From Bacteroidales bacterium (GTDB taxonomy: Bacteria > Bacteroidota > Bacteroidia > Bacteroidales > UBA932): a DNA stretch of 41,269 bases. How positions within the stretch are numbered: position 1 is the first letter of the stretch; each line of letters opens with the position of its first letter. The stretch covers positions 1-41,269 of the forward strand of contig JAGAKR010000002.1 of assembly GCA_017625535.1 (NCBI GenBank), given 5' to 3'. This document shows, one piece after another, positions 41,170 to 41,269 of this stretch. Made by a program: the position numbers and the translations under genes. Below the pieces are notes generated by a model. That model was not told the origin of the DNA. It worked only from the letters and a program-made list of their open reading frames with translations, and did not search any database.

Positions 41170-41230
41170 GAGCCTGGCTCAGGAACTCGCCAACTGAAGT
41201 TGGCTCAAACAGGCCTGAGCCTGCAGGCTC
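41170..41230. repeat. cluster of nested palindromes
   Basis: Within 61 bases there are four dyads: GAGCC-T-GGCTC (41170-41180); GCCAAC-TGAA-GTTGGC (41189-41204); GGCTCAGG (41176-41183) paired with CCTGAGCC (41214-41221), enclosing the previous hairpin; and the perfect 14-bp palindrome GAGCCTGCAGGCTC (41217-41230). No gene covers it. It may be a repetitive extragenic palindrome or the edge of a mobile element beyond the window. Confidence 0.7.
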
Positions 41231-41269
41231 ATCTGCAATGATTGCTTACGCCGTTCCAGGATTCACATA

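Noticed and set aside
1-41269. CRISPR arrays, rRNA or tRNA genes
   Set aside because: No regularly spaced short repeats, no rRNA-like stretches and no cloverleaf sequences were found in any intergenic gap.

Overview
The window is a stretch of a Bacteroidota chromosome, most likely order Bacteroidales. Three things point there: promoters of the TTTG / TAnnTTTG type in several intergenic gaps; Bacteroidota-type genes (IleS with a GIHH version of HIGH, DUF4783 and DUF4369 proteins, a TraR/DksA protein without its zinc cysteines); and a glycogen locus built from GT3 synthase, GH13_8 branching enzyme, GH57 and GT35 phosphorylase. The genus cannot be told from the sequence. There is no rRNA, tRNA, CRISPR array or complete insertion sequence, and no gap over 300 bases lacks a gene.

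Layout. Positions 39-2227 hold two accessory genes: an Rpn-type PD-(D/E)XK nuclease/transposase and an AAA ATPase. The ATPase lies between two copies of a 90-bp double-hairpin repeat. Next come a DUF4783 protein (-), rlmH (+) and a very large NtrY-like histidine kinase (+). A minus-strand housekeeping block follows, in transcription order engB, prs, nadE, a small membrane protein and der; a 110-bp structured inverted repeat sits between prs and nadE. Then xseA-xseB (+) run into a glycogen operon: branching enzyme, debranching enzyme, GT4, GH57 and one fused synthase-phosphorylase protein of 1411 residues, with ribF overlapping its end. After that come a Bacteroidota-type small protein, greA, a HIT protein and a thioredoxin-fold lipoprotein without a CXXC.

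The most interesting region is 27147-33781 on the minus strand. In transcription order it holds cvpA, a 52-residue single-pass membrane protein, a C39-peptidase ABC exporter (PCAT), two short double-glycine-leader peptides (61 and 56 residues), then tolC, a periplasmic adaptor and tsaB. The second peptide is below the usual ORF size cutoff. Both leaders fit the processing consensus (E at -8, hydrophobic residue at -7, V at -4, GG at -2/-1). The predicted mature peptides carry opposite net charge. I read this as an undescribed two-peptide bacteriocin-like or signalling-peptide secretion locus; no function has been shown.

The right end holds ileS, a TraR/DksA-like gene and lspA (+), an ECF-type sigma factor (-), and an OmpR-type response regulator with its histidine kinase (+). 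The last 187 bases have no gene but contain a dense cluster of palindromes.
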